Part shown: one piece after another, positions 7,702 through 16,657 of the stretch
Numbering within the stretch: the first letter of the stretch is position 1
Layout of the letters: every line of letters starts with the position of its first letter
NCBI GenBank assembly: GCA_030146875.1
Contig: JASLAX010000056.1
Location: 1 to 34,490, forward strand
DNA length: 34,490 bases
Reading direction: 5' to 3'
DNA from: Longimicrobiaceae bacterium
GTDB taxonomy: Bacteria; Gemmatimonadota; Gemmatimonadetes; Longimicrobiales; Longimicrobiaceae
Notes under the pieces: model-generated
What the model saw: only the letters and a program-made list of their open reading frames with translations
Databases searched by the model: none
Told to the model about the DNA's origin: nothing
Position numbers and translations under genes: made by a program

Positions 7702-8367
7702 TCAGCGGATCACGAACAGCTTTCCGATCAGCCAGAAGATGCCGTTCAGCAGCAGCCCCAGCGGCCCCAGCACCTGCTTCTGCTCGATGGTCAGCCCCAC
7801 CTCCGCCATCGCCACCTGCGAGCGCATGCGGGTGAGCCGCGCCTCCAGGGAGTCCAGCTCGCCCTGCACCCGTCCCAGCTCCCGCTCCACCTCCACCACG
7901 TCGCCCACCTTCTCCGCGCGCTGCAGCAGGCCCCGCAGCCGGTCGCGTACGGTCGTCAGGTTGCGGACGCGGGCCTCCAGGTCCACGGCGGCCATGGTCA
8001 CGTCCTCGGCCAATACGGTGCGGTCCTCCACCTCGCCCAGCGCGTCCAGCCCGGCCAGGAACGCGTCCAGCCCCGCGGCCGGCACGTGCACCGTCATGGT
8101 CAGCCGCTCGCGCTCGCGGACGGCGCTGCGCTGCACGTAGCCTCCCGCGGCGCGCACCGAGGCCTCAACGCGCCCCGCCAGCGTGTCCGGCCGGTCGGCG
8201 GCGATGCGCACGGAGGCGCGGCGCACCAGCATGCGGTCGGACTGCACCTGCGATCCCGCCTGCACGACGACGGCGGGCGGCGGGGGGGCGTGCGGTCCTC
8301 CGCCGGTGGCGCCGCAGGCGGCCGCGGCGAGCGTCAGCAGGGCGAGGAGAAGGGCGCGCGGTCTCAT
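7702..8367 (-). CDS. DUF4349 domain lipoprotein
   Basis: A 221-residue lipoprotein. The signal ends in a lipobox-like LAAAAC near residue 18, and the Cys should be lipidated. The body fits DUF4349: RMLVRRASVRI, a segment on per-residue deviation (VRAAGGYVQRSAVRERERLTMTVHVPA), then a coiled coil at about residues 120-190 (VRNLTTVRDRLRGLLQRAEKVGDVVEVERELGRVQGELDSLEARL) and a C-terminal membrane segment (LGPLLLNGIFWLIGKLFV). The function of DUF4349 is not established; such proteins are thought to sit in the envelope. I start at 8367 because a lipoprotein signal follows directly. A longer reading to 8430 adds only proline-rich sequence. The gene is divergent from the M20 peptidase. Confidence 0.85.
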   Translation of the reverse strand: MRPRALLLALLTLAAAACGATGGGPHAPPPPAVVVQAGSQVQSDRMLVRRASVRIAADRPDTLAGRVEASVRAAGGYVQRSAVRERERLTMTVHVPAAGLDAFLAGLDALGEVEDRTVLAEDVTMAAVDLEARVRNLTTVRDRLRGLLQRAEKVGDVVEVERELGRVQGELDSLEARLTRMRSQVAMAEVGLTIEQKQVLGPLGLLLNGIFWLIGKLFVIR

Positions 8368-8541
8368 CGTGGGAGGGGTGAGGGGGAGCGGTGGCCGGTC
8401 CCCCAAAGCTCGAGCCGGGGCGGGGGTCACGCAAGCGCGGCATCCGCCGTCCGTCCACGGCGCCCCGGCTTGCCGTCCGAACGCGGGGAGCCGATTCTAC
8501 GGGCGTCCCTCCGCCGTCCACCCGCCGCCCCGGGTCCGCCG

Positions 8542-9816
8542 ATGCGCATCTCCCTCCGTCGTCCGCTCCGCCTGACCGCCGCGCTGCTGGCCTCCGCCGC
8601 TCTCGCCGTGCCGGCGGACGCGCAGGGGCGCGGGCAGCCCCCGAGCTGGTTCTCGCCCGCGCACGCGCGCCGCGCGGAGGTGCGGGACGCGCTGGCGTGG
8701 ATCGAGACCAACTTCCCGCGCCAGGTGGAGGAGTGGATCCACATCACCCAGATCCCCGCTCCCTCCGGCCAGGAGCAGCGGCGCGCGGCGTACCTGAAGG
8801 CGGAGTTGGAGAAGATGGGGATGGAGGTCACCATCGACTCCATCGGCAACCTGACCGCCACGCGTAGGGGGACGGGCGGCGGGCCGCGGATCGTGATCGC
8901 CGCGCACCTGGACACGGTGCACCCCATCGAGACCGACGTGACGGTGAAGCGCGACGGCGACGTGCTGCGGGCGCCGGGCGTGTTCGACAACTCCGCGTCG
9001 CTGGCCCACCTGCTGGCCGTCTTCCGCGCGATGGACGCGGCGAAGGTGCGCACGCGGGGCGACCTGGTGCTGGTCGGCACCGTGCAGGAGGAGCTGGGGC
9101 TGAAGGGGATGGACTGGTGGCTGGAGCGGAACGCGCGCCCGGGAGATGCGCTGATCGCGGTGGACGGTGGGCTGGGGATGATCAACTACGGCGCGCTGGG
9201 CATCTACTGGACCCGCTACCGCTTCACCGGCGAGGGCTCGCACACCAACTCCTCGGCCGGCAAGCCGCACCCCGCGCGGGCGCTCGCCGAGGCCATCCGC
9301 TCCATCTACGAGATCCGCGTTCCCGAGGGGCGCGGAGGCGCCGTGTACAACGTGGGGATGCTGGCCGGCGGCAAGATCTTCAACGCCATTCCCGAGGAGG
9401 TCTCGTTCACCATGGACCTGCGCTCGGTGAACCCCGCCCTGCTGGACTCGCTCGACCGCGAGGTCGACGCCCGCGTCTCCCGCGCCGCGGCGGCGGAAGG
9501 GGTGAGGTGGAGCAAGGAGCAGGTGACGCGGAACCTCGCCGGCGGCACGGAGGAGGCGCTGCGCGGCCGCCGCGCCCACCCGCTGGTGCAGACCGCGGTG
9601 GACGTGCACCGCCACCTGGGCATCGACGCCCCCGCCGTGGCGAGCGGCTCCACCGACTCCAACGCGGCCGTGGTCCGCGGCATCCCCGCCGTGGCCGTGG
9701 GAAGGGGGAGAGGCGGCAACCCTCACACCCTCTCCGAGTACGCGGACGTGCCCAGCGCCCTGCCCGCCACGCGCATGCTCCTGCTGCTGCTGACCAGCGC
9801 GGCGGGGGTTCGGTAG
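8542..9816 (+). CDS. Exported M20/M25/M40-family metallopeptidase
   Basis: A 424-residue zinc peptidase with a signal peptide ending PADAQG. Metal ligands and catalytic residues can be seen in order: His122 and catalytic Asp124 in AAHLDTV, Asp149 in GVFDNS (bridging), Glu183 as general base and Glu184 in QEELG, an Asp in AVDGG, and a final His in NPHTLSEY. The dimerisation domain lies between them (YRFTGEGSHTNSSAGKPHPARAL), as in PepT- or carboxypeptidase G2-like enzymes. It probably trims peptides or amino-acylated compounds in the periplasm. No strong ribosome-binding site precedes the ATG, but the signal peptide begins there. The substrate cannot be inferred, and neighbours give no hint. 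Confidence 0.9.
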   Translation: MRISLRRPLRLTAALLASAALAVPADAQGRGQPPSWFSPAHARRAEVRDALAWIETNFPRQVEEWIHITQIPAPSGQEQRRAAYLKAELEKMGMEVTIDSIGNLTATRRGTGGGPRIVIAAHLDTVHPIETDVTVKRDGDVLRAPGVFDNSASLAHLLAVFRAMDAAKVRTRGDLVLVGTVQEELGLKGMDWWLERNARPGDALIAVDGGLGMINYGALGIYWTRYRFTGEGSHTNSSAGKPHPARALAEAIRSIYEIRVPEGRGGAVYNVGMLAGGKIFNAIPEEVSFTMDLRSVNPALLDSLDREVDARVSRAAAAEGVRWSKEQVTRNLAGGTEEALRGRRAHPLVQTAVDVHRHLGIDAPAVASGSTDSNAAVVRGIPAVAVGRGRGGNPHTLSEYADVPSALPATRMLLLLLTSAAGVR

Positions 9817-10177
<361 letters not shown>

Positions 10178-10543
10178 TCAGCGAGCGGCGGCGGGCGGCG
10201 TCCAGAGGTGCGGTCCCGGGTGGAAGCCGGCGAACGACCACGCCTGCACCACCCTCCCATCGCGTACCTTCACCACCCCGATACGCGAGGTGTCCGCCGA
10301 TCCCACGGCGGCGGTGCGCACGTAGACCCACACCTTGGTGTCTCCCACCCGCGTGGCGGACGTCGGCGCTCCGATGCTGGCGCGCAGGTCGCGCATCGTC
10401 GCGCCCACCGCCGGCAGGACGATCCGCGTGGCCCCCGCTTTCGGAAGCGCGGGAGCCGGCACTGCCAGAGGAGCGGGGCGGCCGCAGGCGGCCAGCAGGA
10501 GCAGAGCCGCGGAGAGGACGGGCTTCGTGGCGCGGTGCATCAT
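10178..10543 (-). CDS. Small lipoprotein of unknown function
   Basis: A 121-residue product beginning MMHRATKPVLSAALLLLAAC, a lipoprotein signal with Cys20 as the lipidated residue. The rest (GATRIVLPAVGATMRDLRASIGAPTSATRVGDTKVWVY) reads like a small SmpA/BamE-type fold: a start resembling the GMTxxxVxxxLGxP pattern, followed by a strand with the signature V-W-V-Y and a basic strand VVKVRDGRVVQAW. BamE-like proteins are often outer-membrane lipoproteins. This similarity is by eye and weak. An IS element starts about 180 bases upstream of the start codon and may have displaced the native promoter. Confidence 0.75.
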   Translation of the reverse strand: MMHRATKPVLSAALLLLAACGRPAPLAVPAPALPKAGATRIVLPAVGATMRDLRASIGAPTSATRVGDTKVWVYVRTAAVGSADTSRIGVVKVRDGRVVQAWSFAGFHPGPHLWTPPAAAR

Positions 10544-10728
10544 CGGCGGTGGGGCTGGAGGCGATTCGGTGACGGTCCTGTCCGTAGGATGCCGCCTCGG
10601 CCTCGCGAGTTGTCCACGCGGGATGCGAAGCGGCCCGGCGGGCGCCCGTCTCGTGGACGGAGCCGCGGCCCGGCCGAATGCAGGACAGCCCGCACCCGCG
10701 GGCTTCGTGTAGTCGTTGCAGCGGTTTC

Positions 10729-10742
10729 AACCCAGATCCTGC
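10729..10742. repeat. Left inverted repeat of the IS
   Basis: AACCCAGATCCTGC, matched exactly by the reverse complement of the right end. Confidence 0.9.
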
Positions 10743-10834
10743 GTAGAAAAAGCGAGCACCGCCTGGAAGTAGTAAGTTGGGAGTCACTTCCGCCAAGAAG
10801 CAGACCCCGACCACTTCACCCAAACGGTGCTCGC

Positions 10835-12157
10835 ATGAAAGCTATTCCGGGGCGGCCTCACGTACAAGGCAGTGCAGCGGGGGTCTCCGTGGAGACGACC
10901 AGGGAGCAGCTGACGGACGCGGCGGGGCTGGTACCTTTCCGGCTCGCGTGGGACCGGCTGGGGCTGGGCCGCTGCCTGGACCGGGCGCTCTCGGAGGTAG
11001 GTGGATCGTATCGGCCGTCGCTGCACGTGGAGCAGTGGATGGCGCTGCTGCTCCAGGGCGGGAGCTCGATGGATCACCTGCGGCAGATGCGGAGCGGGGG
11101 TGTGCAGGCGCTCTTCGGGTGGAAGGCGGTGGTGGACCCGACCACGTTCGGCCGCTTCCTGCGGAAGGCGGGTGAGGAGGCGGCGAAGATCTCGGACGAG
11201 GTGCTGCTGAAGGTGGTTCGGGCGCGGTGGGATGCGCTGGGGAAGGTACCTCGGACGGTGATGCTGATGTTCGACTCGACGGTGGTGCAGCGCTATGGTC
11301 TGAAGCAGGCGGGAGCGCTCAAAGGCTACAACCCGGCAAAGCGGGGGCGGCCCTCGCATCATCCGCTGCTGGCGTTCCTGGACACGGGTGACTGCCTGGG
11401 GGTGCGGTGGCGCCCGGGCAACGCGAACACGGCCGCGGGGTTCGAGGAGTGGGTGGAGAAGCTGGTGCGGTGGCTGCGGGCGCAGGGAGTGAAGCGCATC
11501 CTGGTGCGGCTGGACAAAGGCTTCTTCAAGGTCTCGCACATGGAGAAGCTGGAGGCGCTCGGCGTGGAGTTCGTGATGAAGATGCAGCAGTCGAACACGC
11601 TGCAGCAGTACAAGGGGGCGTTCACGCGCTCGGCGGAGGATCCGCGGCTGGAGGTGGCGGAAGGCGGGCGCTGGGGGGTGCGGCTGCTCTCGGTGCGGCA
11701 GAGCGAGAAGGCGCCGGAGGGGGAGCTGGCGCTGGGCCATGTGGTGCTGAAGCACCAGCTGACGATCGTGACCAACGTGAAAGGCGTGGACGCGCTCACC
11801 GCCTGGCGGATGTACAACCAGGGGGCGCAGGTGGAGCACCGGATCGAGGAGATGGGCCAGCTGGGGGTGGGGCGCACTGCGGTGGACGACCTGAGCGGCA
11901 ACCACCTGCTCTGGGGTCTGGGCGCGCTGACCTACCAGATGCTGCACCTGGTGCGCACGACAGTACTGGACAGGAAGCATGCGCGGGAGCAGGTGAAGAC
12001 GCTGCGGACGCTGCTGATCCGCACGCCGGGCAAGCTGGTGCGGCACGCACGAAGCGTGTGCCTGAAGCTGATGGAGGGCGATCCGCTGGTGCGGCTGCTG
12101 GAGCGCGCCACGGACCGGCTGCACTGGCTACGGCCCGTGCCGGAACCAGCGGGCTGA
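10835..12157 (+). CDS. IS1380-family DDE transposase
   Basis: A 440-residue protein, the usual size for this family. An N-terminal part with the DNA-recognising LHVEQWMALLLQGGSSMDHLRQM and VDPTTFGRFLRK is followed by the catalytic core: first Asp in LMFDSTV, second in VRLDKGFF, and Glu in NQGAQVEHRIEE. In most IS1380 relatives the second motif reads R-x-D-S-G-F; here K replaces S, so activity is uncertain, although the Asp is kept. The C-terminal half carries LSGNHLLWGLGALTYQMLHL, typical of the family. The frame is intact, with no stop or shift. Confidence 0.93.
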   Translation: MKAIPGRPHVQGSAAGVSVETTREQLTDAAGLVPFRLAWDRLGLGRCLDRALSEVGGSYRPSLHVEQWMALLLQGGSSMDHLRQMRSGGVQALFGWKAVVDPTTFGRFLRKAGEEAAKISDEVLLKVVRARWDALGKVPRTVMLMFDSTVVQRYGLKQAGALKGYNPAKRGRPSHHPLLAFLDTGDCLGVRWRPGNANTAAGFEEWVEKLVRWLRAQGVKRILVRLDKGFFKVSHMEKLEALGVEFVMKMQQSNTLQQYKGAFTRSAEDPRLEVAEGGRWGVRLLSVRQSEKAPEGELALGHVVLKHQLTIVTNVKGVDALTAWRMYNQGAQVEHRIEEMGQLGVGRTAVDDLSGNHLLWGLGALTYQMLHLVRTTVLDRKHAREQVKTLRTLLIRTPGKLVRHARSVCLKLMEGDPLVRLLERATDRLHWLRPVPEPAG

Positions 12158-12375
12158 TCCGCGGGGGTGGGCGAGGGGAAGGAAGGCGGCACCGGGCGGT
12201 GCGGCCGTTGCGGAGCATTGGGAGGAGCCCCGAAAAAGCGGTCTCGGGATGCACTTTCCGGTACTGGAGACGCCCGACCGCCCCCGTGCAGGTGGTCCTG
12301 ACCAGGATCTCGGCCGTCTCCGGCGTGCTCGCCGTACACACCGAGCGCCCCAGCGAGCACCTATCGCTGTGGATT

Positions 12376-12389
12376 GCAGGATCTGGGTT
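12376..12389. repeat. Right inverted repeat of the IS
   Basis: GCAGGATCTGGGTT, the exact reverse complement of the left repeat. The bases beyond it read CAACCGCC. Confidence 0.9.
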
Positions 12390-12450
12390 CAACCGCCGGT
12401 GAGGGGCCGGCCCTCCATTTCCTTGCTCGGCTCTCGTCCAGGCCCGTCCC

Positions 12451-15400
12451 TCACCACACCCGGTCCGCGCTCACCAGGCCGTGCGCCTCCTCGAAGCGGA
12501 GCGGGCGGGCGAAGTGGTAGCCCTGCGCGAAGTCGCAGCCCAGGGCGCGCAGCCCGGCGAGCTGCTCCGGCGCGTCCACGCCCTCGGCCACCACGGTGAC
12601 GCCCAGGTTCCGCGCCAGCGCCACGATCGCCTGCACGAGCTGCAGCGAGCGGTGGTCCTCGTGCATCCGCTGCACGAAGGAGCGGTCGATCTTCAGCGTG
12701 TCGAGCGGAAAGCGGTGCAGGTAGCCCAGCGACGAGTAGCCCGTCCCGAAGTCGTCCAGCGCCACCGGCACCCCGGCGGCGCGCAGGCCGGCGAGCGCGG
12801 CGCGCGCGTCCTCGGCGTTCTCGATGATCACGCTCTCGGTGATCTCCACGTGCAGCGCCCCGCGGGGCACCTGGAGCTCGGCCAGGGTGCGCTCCACGTG
12901 CTCCACCAGCCCCGGGGCGGAGAACTGGCGCGGCGACACGTTCACCCCGACCGTCAGCGCGCGGCCGGGGTGGCGGGCGCGCAGCTCGGCCAGGCGGCGG
13001 CACGCCTCCTCCACCACCCAGCGCCCGAAGGGCAGGATCAGCCCCGTCTCCTCCAGCAGCGGCACGAACTCGTCCGGGGTCACGGTGCCTCGGGTGGGGG
13101 GGGCCCAGCGGGCCAGCGCCTCGAACCCCGCGATCCGGCCGCTCCCCAGGGAGACGATGGGCTGGTAGAGCAGCGTGAACTCGCCCCGCTCCACCGCGCG
13201 GCGCAGGTCCATCTCCATCCGCAGCCGCCCCACCGCCTCGGTGTGCATGGCGCGGTCGAAGACCTCGTAGCGGGCCTTCCCCAGCGCCTTGGCGCGGCTC
13301 AGCGCCGCGTCCGCGTTGCGCAGCAGCTCCAGCGGGTCGCCGGAGCCGCTGGAAGAGAGCGCGATGCCCACGCTGGCGGTGGTGAACACCTCCTGCCGCG
13401 CCAGCGAGAACGGCGCGGAGAGCGCCGCCATCACCCGCTCGGCCGCGTGCGTGGCGTCGGCCGCGGTCGCCACGTCGCCCATCAGCAGGGTGAACTCGTC
13501 GCCGCCGAAGCGCGCCACCGTGTCCGCCGGCCCCACCGTGGCCTCCAGCCGCCGCGCCAGCGCCACCAGCAGCTCGTCCCCCACCGCGTGGCCGAGCGAG
13601 TCGTTGATCACCTTGAAGCGGTCCAGGTCCAGGAAGAGCACCGCGAACGGCGCGTCGCCGCCGCGGCGCACCCGGTCGATGGCGTGGGCCAGGCGGTCCA
13701 CGAACAGGGCGCGGTTGGGCAGCGAGGTGAGCGCGTCGTGCAAGGCGCCGTAGGCGAGCTGCTCCTCGGCGCGCTTGCGCTCGGTGATGTCGTGGATGAT
13801 GCCCTGGTAGCCGGCCACCTCGCCCGTGGCGGAGCGGCGCAGGGTGGCGCTGAGCAGGCAGTCGATGGGGGAGCCGTCCGCGCGGGCCAGGCGCACCTCG
13901 TAGTCGCGCACGTACCCCGACCGCACGATCTCGTCCTGGAAGCGCTCGCGGTCGGCGGCGTGGGCGTACATGTCGCGTACGTCGCGGGACAGCATCTCCT
14001 CGCGCGTGCAGCCGAACAGGTCCAGCGCGGCCTGGTTGGCGTCCATGAACCGCCCGTCCACGGTGGTCATGTAGATGGCGTCGCGCGACTCCTCGAACAG
14101 CGTGCGGTAGCGGAGCTCGCTCTCCCGCAGCGCCTCCTCGGCCCGCTTGCGGTCGGTGACGTCGCGGTTGACGCCCAGGTTGCCCACCCGCTCGCCGCGC
14201 GGGTCGAAGAGCGGCACCACCACCGTCTCGGAGACGCCGGTGGAGCCGTCGCTGCGCACGAACCCGATCTCGCCCGACCAGCGGCCCCCCCGCTCCAGCG
14301 ACTCCAGGATCATCCGGTTCAGGTAGGGCGCCTCCTCGGGCCGCAGCCACAGGTCCACCGTGCGCCCCAGCACCTCGGCCGCGGTGTAGCCGTAGATGCG
14401 CTGCGCGGCGGGGTTCCAGTGGACGATCCGACCCTCCAGGTCGGTGATGATCACGGCGTCGTACAGGTTCTCGAAGGTCAGCGCCTGCCAGCGCAGCGCC
14501 GCCTCGGCCTCCTTGTGCCCCGTGATGTCGAACGCCGTTCCCAGCGCGGCCGTCTCGCCCCGGTACGAGATCATCCCGGCGGTGAAGTCCACCCACCGCT
14601 CCTCGCCGCCCCTGGTGACGATGCGGAACTCGTAGCGCGGGGGCACGCCCTCTCCCCGCAGCCGCGCCAGGCCGCGGGCGCGCACCATCTCGCGGTCGTC
14701 GGGGTGCACCACGTCCCAGAACGACGACGCCAGCAGCTCCTCGCGCGAGTAGCCCGTGAGCACCGTGGCGGCGGCGTTCACGTACAGGTAGCCGGAGCCC
14801 TTGTAGATGAAGGTGGCGGCGGCCATGCTCTCGGCCAGCTCGCGGAACTGCCGCTCGCTGGCGCGCAGCGCGTCCTCGTGGCGCTGCCGCTCGCTCATGT
14901 CCGTCATCGACCCCACCACCCGCACCGCGCGCCCCGACTCGTCGCGCGTCACGATGGCGCGGTCCAGCACCGAGGCGTAGCTCCCGTCGGCGCGGCGGAA
15001 GCGGTACTCCTGGGTGAAGACCTCGCCGCTCCCCTCCAGCACCTCTCGCGTGTGGGTCTCCACCCGCTCCACGTCGTCGGGGTGCACCTGCTCCACCCAC
15101 CAGTCGTGGGTGGGCTCCGCCCGCTCGGGGTCCCACCCGAACATGGCGTGGATCCCCTCGTTCCAGCTCCCCTCCCCCGTCTCCAGGTCCCACTCCCAGA
15201 TGGTGTCGTTGGTGGCCCGCGCGATCAGGCGGTGGCGGTCCAGGGCGCGCTGCAGCGCCTCCTCGGCCTCGCGGCGGCGCTCCACGTCGAGCTGGAGCTG
15301 GCGGAATCGCTCCATCAGCTCCTGCGACGCCAGCTCCAGCGAGCGCTCCAGCAGCAGCCGGTCCTGGTCGGCCTGCTCGTACGCGCTGGACACGGCGGAG

Positions 15401-15480
15401 AGCAGGTCCGCCCACTCGGGGGGGACCCCTCCGTCGCCGGCCAGGTGCCGGCGGAGCTGCCGCGCCAGGAGCCGGTGCAT
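12451..15480 (-). CDS. PAS-rich GGDEF-EAL c-di-GMP enzyme (protein A)
   Basis: A 1009-residue cytoplasmic protein. Layout by eye: a short helical N-terminus with coiled coil (about 30-85), four PAS domains (about 85-205, 210-330, 335-455 and 460-580), a GGDEF diguanylate cyclase domain (about 585-750, RFGGDEF near 656-662) and a C-terminal EAL phosphodiesterase domain (about 765-1009). The cyclase signature is intact, but the inhibitory RxxD site five residues before GGDEF reads GPAD, so product inhibition through that site is unlikely. EAL catalytic residues are all present (EALARW, NVSPRQ, EITES, DDFGTG, KIDRSF, AEGV, AQGY). It starts two bases after the stop of the FIST gene, so they are coupled. 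It may make and degrade c-di-GMP under PAS control. Confidence 0.93.
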   Translation of the reverse strand: MHRLLARQLRRHLAGDGGVPPEWADLLSAVSSAYEQADQDRLLLERSLELASQELMERFRQLQLDVERRREAEEALQRALDRHRLIARATNDTIWEWDLETGEGSWNEGIHAMFGWDPERAEPTHDWWVEQVHPDDVERVETHTREVLEGSGEVFTQEYRFRRADGSYASVLDRAIVTRDESGRAVRVVGSMTDMSERQRHEDALRASERQFRELAESMAAATFIYKGSGYLYVNAAATVLTGYSREELLASSFWDVVHPDDREMVRARGLARLRGEGVPPRYEFRIVTRGGEERWVDFTAGMISYRGETAALGTAFDITGHKEAEAALRWQALTFENLYDAVIITDLEGRIVHWNPAAQRIYGYTAAEVLGRTVDLWLRPEEAPYLNRMILESLERGGRWSGEIGFVRSDGSTGVSETVVVPLFDPRGERVGNLGVNRDVTDRKRAEEALRESELRYRTLFEESRDAIYMTTVDGRFMDANQAALDLFGCTREEMLSRDVRDMYAHAADRERFQDEIVRSGYVRDYEVRLARADGSPIDCLLSATLRRSATGEVAGYQGIIHDITERKRAEEQLAYGALHDALTSLPNRALFVDRLAHAIDRVRRGGDAPFAVLFLDLDRFKVINDSLGHAVGDELLVALARRLEATVGPADTVARFGGDEFTLLMGDVATAADATHAAERVMAALSAPFSLARQEVFTTASVGIALSSSGSGDPLELLRNADAALSRAKALGKARYEVFDRAMHTEAVGRLRMEMDLRRAVERGEFTLLYQPIVSLGSGRIAGFEALARWAPPTRGTVTPDEFVPLLEETGLILPFGRWVVEEACRRLAELRARHPGRALTVGVNVSPRQFSAPGLVEHVERTLAELQVPRGALHVEITESVIIENAEDARAALAGLRAAGVPVALDDFGTGYSSLGYLHRFPLDTLKIDRSFVQRMHEDHRSLQLVQAIVALARNLGVTVVAEGVDAPEQLAGLRALGCDFAQGYHFARPLRFEEAHGLVSADRVW

Positions 15481-15482
15481 GC

Positions 15483-16615
15483 CTAGCGCTCCGACAGCGT
15501 GGTGATGGTCATGGTCTGGTTGTGGAGCTCGCAGCGGGTCGACGGGGTGAAGGGGGAGATCTCGCCGTAGGAGTAGAAGCCCGCCAGCACCGTGTCGTCG
15601 CCCAGCACCTCGCGCACCCCCTCCACCTCCTCCTCCACCCGCTGCCCCAGCACGCGCCGGCGCCCCACGCAGGAGATGAGCAGCGCCAGCTCCGGCGGCG
15701 CCTCGTGCAGCGGCCCGTACGAGGTGCGCGCCGCGCCCGTGGCGCCGTCGATCAGCCGCTCGAAGTTCGCCTTCATCAGCCTCACCACGCCCCCCTGCGG
15801 CACGTCGCCGGCGAAGGTGATGCTCCCCCGCGCGCCGTCCGTCGCCAGGATCGTGCGCACCACGCCGGGCTCCCCCTCTCCCGAGCGCAGGGAGAGGGGG
15901 AAGAGGAGCCCGCTGTCCGGAGCCGCACGGCGTGCTCCCCCAGGTACAGGCGGTACAGGTCCAGCGCCGGCTGCCCGTCCAGCTCGTACAGCACGTTCCC
16001 CTCGGAGCGAGTCACCAGCCGCTCGGGCCCGAACGGGTCCCACCCGCCCAGCGACCCGCACCCCACGCGCAGCGCCTCGCCGTACAGCCCGACCGCCACC
16101 ACGTGCCCCTCGCGCGCCGGGCCGTCGCAGAAGACGAGCGTGCGCTCGAAGCGGTCACCGTCCGCCGACAGCCCGCCGGTCACCCCCACCTCGGGCGGGA
16201 GCCCCTGGGCCAGGCCGCGCACCAGCTCGCTCCCGTTCACCCGCAGCCCCTCGGAGAGCACCACCACGTGCCGCAGCCCGTCCGGGTCCAGCAGGGCACC
16301 CAGCTTCCGCCCCGCCTGCCCGCTGGTGGCGGAGTCGGCCAGCGCCAGCGAGCGGCAGAGGACGGAGGCGCGCTCGAAGGTGACGGCGGTGGAGGTGACG
16401 GTGTCGTCCACCACGCGCGTGCCGCAGATCTCGCCGGCGGTGGAGCACCCCACCAGCGACGCGCCGGGGTAGCGCGCGCGCAGCGCCTCCAGGGCGGCGC
16501 CGCCCTCCAGCGCGTGGCGCGCGCCGAAGGCGAGCACCAGGTCGGCGGGGCCGGGCCCCCCGCCGGGGGCGCACCAGCCGTCGGACGCGCTCCAGCAGTG
16601 CTGCTCGATCTGCAC
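15483..16615 (-). pseudogene. FIST-domain sensor protein with a one-base frameshift
   Basis: Two overlapping frames together encode a normal FIST_N-FIST_C protein of about 377 residues, a small-molecule (amino-acid-type) sensor family often linked to GGDEF/EAL proteins. The first frame starts at GTG 16615 and runs through the FIST_N part into EGNVLYELDGQPALDLYRLYLGEH. The second continues with PDSGLLFPLSLRSGEGEP, ITFAGDVPQGGVVRLMKANFERLIDGA and ends TTLSER at 15483. The shift is near 15917-15922. Adding one base after AVRL would read AVRLPDSGLLFPLSL, the expected family segment, so a single-base deletion is the best explanation. As written, the first frame reaches a stop at 15782 with a garbled tail that lacks most of FIST_C. 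It could be a pseudogene or a sequence error. It lies between two GGDEF-EAL genes in the same operon. Confidence 0.85.
15871..15901. repeat. Perfect 12-bp-stem palindrome inside the FIST gene
   Basis: TCCCCCTCTCCC, loop GAGCGCA, GGGAGAGGGGGA. It encodes part of LLFPLSLRSGEGEP in the second FIST frame and lies 16 bases from the frameshift. Related CCCTCTCCC palindromes occur between genes elsewhere in the window. Confidence 0.85.
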
Positions 16616-16657
16616 GGGGACCGCGGGGAGGGGGGAGGGGGGAGCGCCGCGAAGGCG

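Larger units (their letters stand above)
10721..12396 (+). mobile_element. IS1380-family insertion sequence
   Basis: An element of about 1.68 kb with one transposase gene. Inverted ends share AACCCAGATCCTGC, at 10729-10742 on the left and 12376-12389 on the right in reverse complement. Outside this the match continues as GCGGTT on both sides but with a one-base length difference (TC on the left, G on the right), which extends the ends to 10721 and 12396. No clear 4-bp target duplication is visible with either boundary. About 220 bases follow the transposase stop before the right end, which is long but not unusual. The copy could therefore be old, or its true ends may be shifted by a few bases. 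Confidence 0.85.

Noticed and set aside
8005..8030. CCAATACGG resembling half of the LacI operator inside the DUF4349 gene
   Set aside because: Only one partial half-site, no symmetry, and within a coding region.
15915..15960. Programmed -1 frameshift on the GGGGG run of the FIST gene
   Set aside because: The heptamer does not fit X XXY YYZ in the reading frame, and the family sequence continues in the first frame beyond it, so a deletion further downstream fits better.
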